A stretch of DNA of 64,000 bases, taken from contig NZ_BAABLF010000006.1 of the NCBI RefSeq assembly GCF_039544205.1, forward strand, positions 1 to 64,000. The letters run 5' to 3'. This stretch comes from Ferrimonas gelatinilytica. GTDB taxonomy: Bacteria > Pseudomonadota > Gammaproteobacteria > Enterobacterales > Shewanellaceae. This document shows positions 62,206-64,000 of the stretch, one piece after another; position 1 is the stretch's first letter, and every line of letters starts with the position of its first letter. A model generated the notes under the pieces. It ran no database searches and was not told where the DNA came from. It saw only the letters and a list, made by a program, of their open reading frames with translations. A program made the position numbers and the translations under genes.

Positions 62206-62422
62206 TTACCTGCCCGCGGTGTTGGCGCCCAATCCCAAGTGAGCCCGAAGTGAGGTTTGTGGGCGATGTTTGCGGACGGTGCTAGCGGGCTCGGGCACTG
62301 TCGATGCGCCGGTTGAGTCTGACGGCGTCGCCGGGGCCTACCTCTCTGGTACACTGGGCCCACCATTGGCGCCTATTGCTCAATGACTTAACCCTATTAG
62401 TCCCGAAGACCACGGAACCCAG
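62206..62422. other. gene-free stretch between cydX and the RNase T2 gene
   Basis: No gene is visible. It presumably holds the RNase T2 promoter; GGTACACT at about 62,349 is a weak -10 candidate. The whole gap from cydX is 314 bp. Confidence 0.4.
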
Positions 62423-63349
62423 ATGCGCGCTGTTTTACTCCTGCTCTCCCTTTTTCTTCTCCTCCCTGCCGCCCAGGGCCAGGTACCGGTTTCCGGCACC
62501 TTGCTGGCGGAGCAGCCCTGTCCCCTCTACCAGTCGATCCGTCGAGGTACCAATCCTGGCAACTGGCAACTGACGCCGGGAGAAAGCTACCCGTTGCTGG
62601 CCCGGAACCGGCCGGATGGCCCTTGGTGGCTGGTCCGGGTGAAGGGGCAGACGCGCTGGGTAGATAACGGCTGTGGCCAGGTTTCCCTGGCATCGTCGGC
62701 GCAACCAGGTGACGCTGGGGCGGCCGCCCATGCCACCACCGGGGTACCGGCCCCGTCCTCTGTCGAGTTTGATTACTACACCCTGGCGATGAGCTGGCAC
62801 AGCGGTTTCTGTGCCGGTGCCAGCCGGCGACCGGAGTGCGCGGATCCCGCCGGTGAGTTGGTGCTCCATGGCCTCTGGCCCTCCAATCGACGGGGATCCC
62901 ACCCGGCCTGGTGCGGTGAGGCGCAGCGGCGCGGCTTCTGCTCCTACCCGCCGCTGTCGCTGGAGGAGACCCGGAAGGCCGAGTTGGCATCGGTGATGCC
63001 GGGTGTGGCCAGCTGCCTCGGTCGCTACCAGTGGCAGAAGCATGGCCGCTGCTCCGGCCTGCCCATGGAGACCTACTTTGAGCTGGCCATTCGCTACAGC
63101 CAGTGGTTGCGCAGCGCGCCGCCGGTCAAGCGGATGCAGCAGCAGGCGGGGCAAACCCTGAGTCGAAGCGAGTTGCTGGGTTGGTTTCAACAGTGGGGGG
63201 CCCAGGTGAGCTTGCACTGCCGGCAGAACCGGCTGGAGGAGATCCGCCTGAGGCTGAAGGCCCCGTTGCCGGTACAGCCGGGCCTGACGGCGCTGGATGG
63301 CGGCGTTGAACGAAGCCGCTGCCCTGAGCAGATCCTTCTGTTACCATGA
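62423..63349 (+). CDS. ribonuclease T2 family protein with N-terminal SH3-like domain
   Basis: A 308-residue exported protein. The signal peptide covers about residues 1-19. A domain around 25-88 (TLLAEQPCPLYQSI to WVDNGCGQV) looks like a bacterial SH3-type fold with a disulfide. The RNase T2 domain follows, with FDYYTLAMSWHSGFC, CAS-1 LHGLWP and CAS-2 YQWQKHGRC. In active enzymes CAS-2 carries a Glu three residues before the Lys (E. coli RNase I has YEYAKHG); here this is Gln. The His residues are kept, so activity may be reduced or altered. Confidence 0.88.
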   Translation: MRAVLLLLSLFLLLPAAQGQVPVSGTLLAEQPCPLYQSIRRGTNPGNWQLTPGESYPLLARNRPDGPWWLVRVKGQTRWVDNGCGQVSLASSAQPGDAGAAAHATTGVPAPSSVEFDYYTLAMSWHSGFCAGASRRPECADPAGELVLHGLWPSNRRGSHPAWCGEAQRRGFCSYPPLSLEETRKAELASVMPGVASCLGRYQWQKHGRCSGLPMETYFELAIRYSQWLRSAPPVKRMQQQAGQTLSRSELLGWFQQWGAQVSLHCRQNRLEEIRLRLKAPLPVQPGLTALDGGVERSRCPEQILLLP

Positions 63350-63373
63350 GATTTTTCCATCAAGGAGTGAACG

Positions 63374-63631
63374 ATGAAACAGCAATGGATGGTGGCGCTG
63401 GTTGCCGCGGCAGGGGTACTGAGTGGCTGCAGCAAGGTCACCGCGGAAAACTACGCGAAGCTGGATGTGGGGATGGAGCGACAGGAGGTCGAGCAGCTGC
63501 TGGGTAAGCCGGATCAGTGTGAAGCCGCACTGGGGGCAAAGAGCTGCATCTGGGGCGATGAGAAGCGGCATATCAAGGTGGCGTTTGCCGGGGATACTGC
63601 GATGCTGTTTAGCAGCAAAGGGGCGCTCTGA
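63374..63631 (+). CDS. BamE/OmlA-like small outer-membrane lipoprotein
   Basis: An 85-residue lipoprotein with signal peptide ending in LSGC (acylated Cys at 19). The mature part has the SmpA/OmlA pattern NYAKLDVGMERQEVEQLLGKPDQC, an alpha-alpha-beta start, then CIWGDEKRHIKVAFAGD. It is too short to be BamE itself; such proteins are usually of unknown function. AAGGAGTG precedes the ATG. Confidence 0.85.
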   Translation: MKQQWMVALVAAAGVLSGCSKVTAENYAKLDVGMERQEVEQLLGKPDQCEAALGAKSCIWGDEKRHIKVAFAGDTAMLFSSKGAL

Positions 63632-63716
63632 TCCGGTTGCGTGGGGGGTTTTAGCGTCCGGTGTGTAATGGGCTATGGTTAGAAATCATACTCACTGCAG
63701 CCAAAGAGGGCACACC

Positions 63717-63959
63717 ATGCTTGGAGAGAATCACGCCTTGATGTACGAGTATCCGGAGCATAAGGAGAAGATCCAGCAGCTCAAGCAGTCGGACGAGGCC
63801 TTTGCCCAGATGGCGAAGGAGTACCACGATCTGGACCACCAGATCCGTGGCCTCGAGGTCAATGGTGTGCCCACGTCCGACCAACACTTCGTCGAACTCA
63901 AGGCTCGCCGGGTCTCCCTGAAAGACCAACTGCACCAGCGCCTGATGAATGGCGCCTGA
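63717..63959 (+). CDS. YdcH/DUF465 family protein
   Basis: An 80-residue helical protein. The family pattern FAQMAKEYHDLDHQIRGLE and FVELKARRVSLKDQLHQRL is clear. It forms a coiled-coil-like helix pair; the function is unknown. AGAGGG lies 6 bases before the ATG at 63717, which is preferred over an in-frame upstream start at 63675. Confidence 0.9.
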   Translation: MLGENHALMYEYPEHKEKIQQLKQSDEAFAQMAKEYHDLDHQIRGLEVNGVPTSDQHFVELKARRVSLKDQLHQRLMNGA

Positions 63960-63977
63960 CCCCTAACCCTTCGAAAC

Positions 63978-64000
63978 AAAGCGGGCCTCTGGCCCGCTTT
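63978..64000 (+). terminator. terminator after the YdcH gene
   Basis: AAAGCGGGCC, loop TCT, GGCCCGCTTT, cut by the window edge. Confidence 0.85.

Overview
The window looks like the chromosome of a GC-rich, facultatively anaerobic marine gammaproteobacterium, probably close to Ferrimonas or Shewanella. This rests on gene content and order: tesA/ybbA-ybbP, yfbV/ackA-pta, pflB-pflA, yhdT-panF, a trp operon with fused trpCF and a leader peptide, rnm-yciO-scpAB-rluB, yciK, a VolA-type lipase gene, sohB and cydABX. Genus assignment is an inference from synteny.

Positions 1-45,300 are ordinary core genome. In order they hold a small tRNA cluster (Glu, Ala and a 3' fragment of a second Glu gene next to an undetermined base); a thioesterase and an ABC export module; a folate-related pair; an AI-2E family permease with an rRNA-methyltransferase-like gene; gamma-glutamyltranspeptidase; a four-gene DUF1538/DUF1538/PII/CBS module whose CBS gene is broken; the acetate pathway (pta-ackA); pyruvate formate-lyase and its activase; pantothenate uptake; xthA-yciI; two tandem OFA-family transporters; yciB; and a complete tryptophan operon controlled by an attenuator with a Trp-Trp-Trp leader peptide and led by a DAHP synthase. 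Both OFA transporter genes and pflB carry closely similar GntR-type (PdhR/FadR-like) operator palindromes, which suggests one pyruvate/formate regulon.

Positions 45,300-57,200 are accessory. A 597-bp sequence at 45,316-45,912 is repeated directly as a 599-bp copy at 52,732-53,330. Each copy contains an SOS-box-like palindrome, ends at a GTTA recombination core, and is followed by AT-rich gene cassettes separated by attC sites of one related family. I read this as a duplicated attI-like leader of a sedentary chromosomal integron; no integrase gene lies in the window. Between the copies are cassettes, an IS3-family element inside an attC site, a Rid / YkvI-type transporter / D-amino-acid-dehydrogenase-like operon, and an IS110-family transposase remnant. 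Cassette products are mostly small membrane or exported proteins of unknown function, plus an RDD protein and an SDR enzyme read against the array.

Positions 57,200-64,000 return to core-like sequence: a degenerate DNA-methyltransferase-fold gene, a candidate 25-codon gene with its own terminator, cydABX, an RNase T2 homologue, a BamE-like lipoprotein and a YdcH-family protein.
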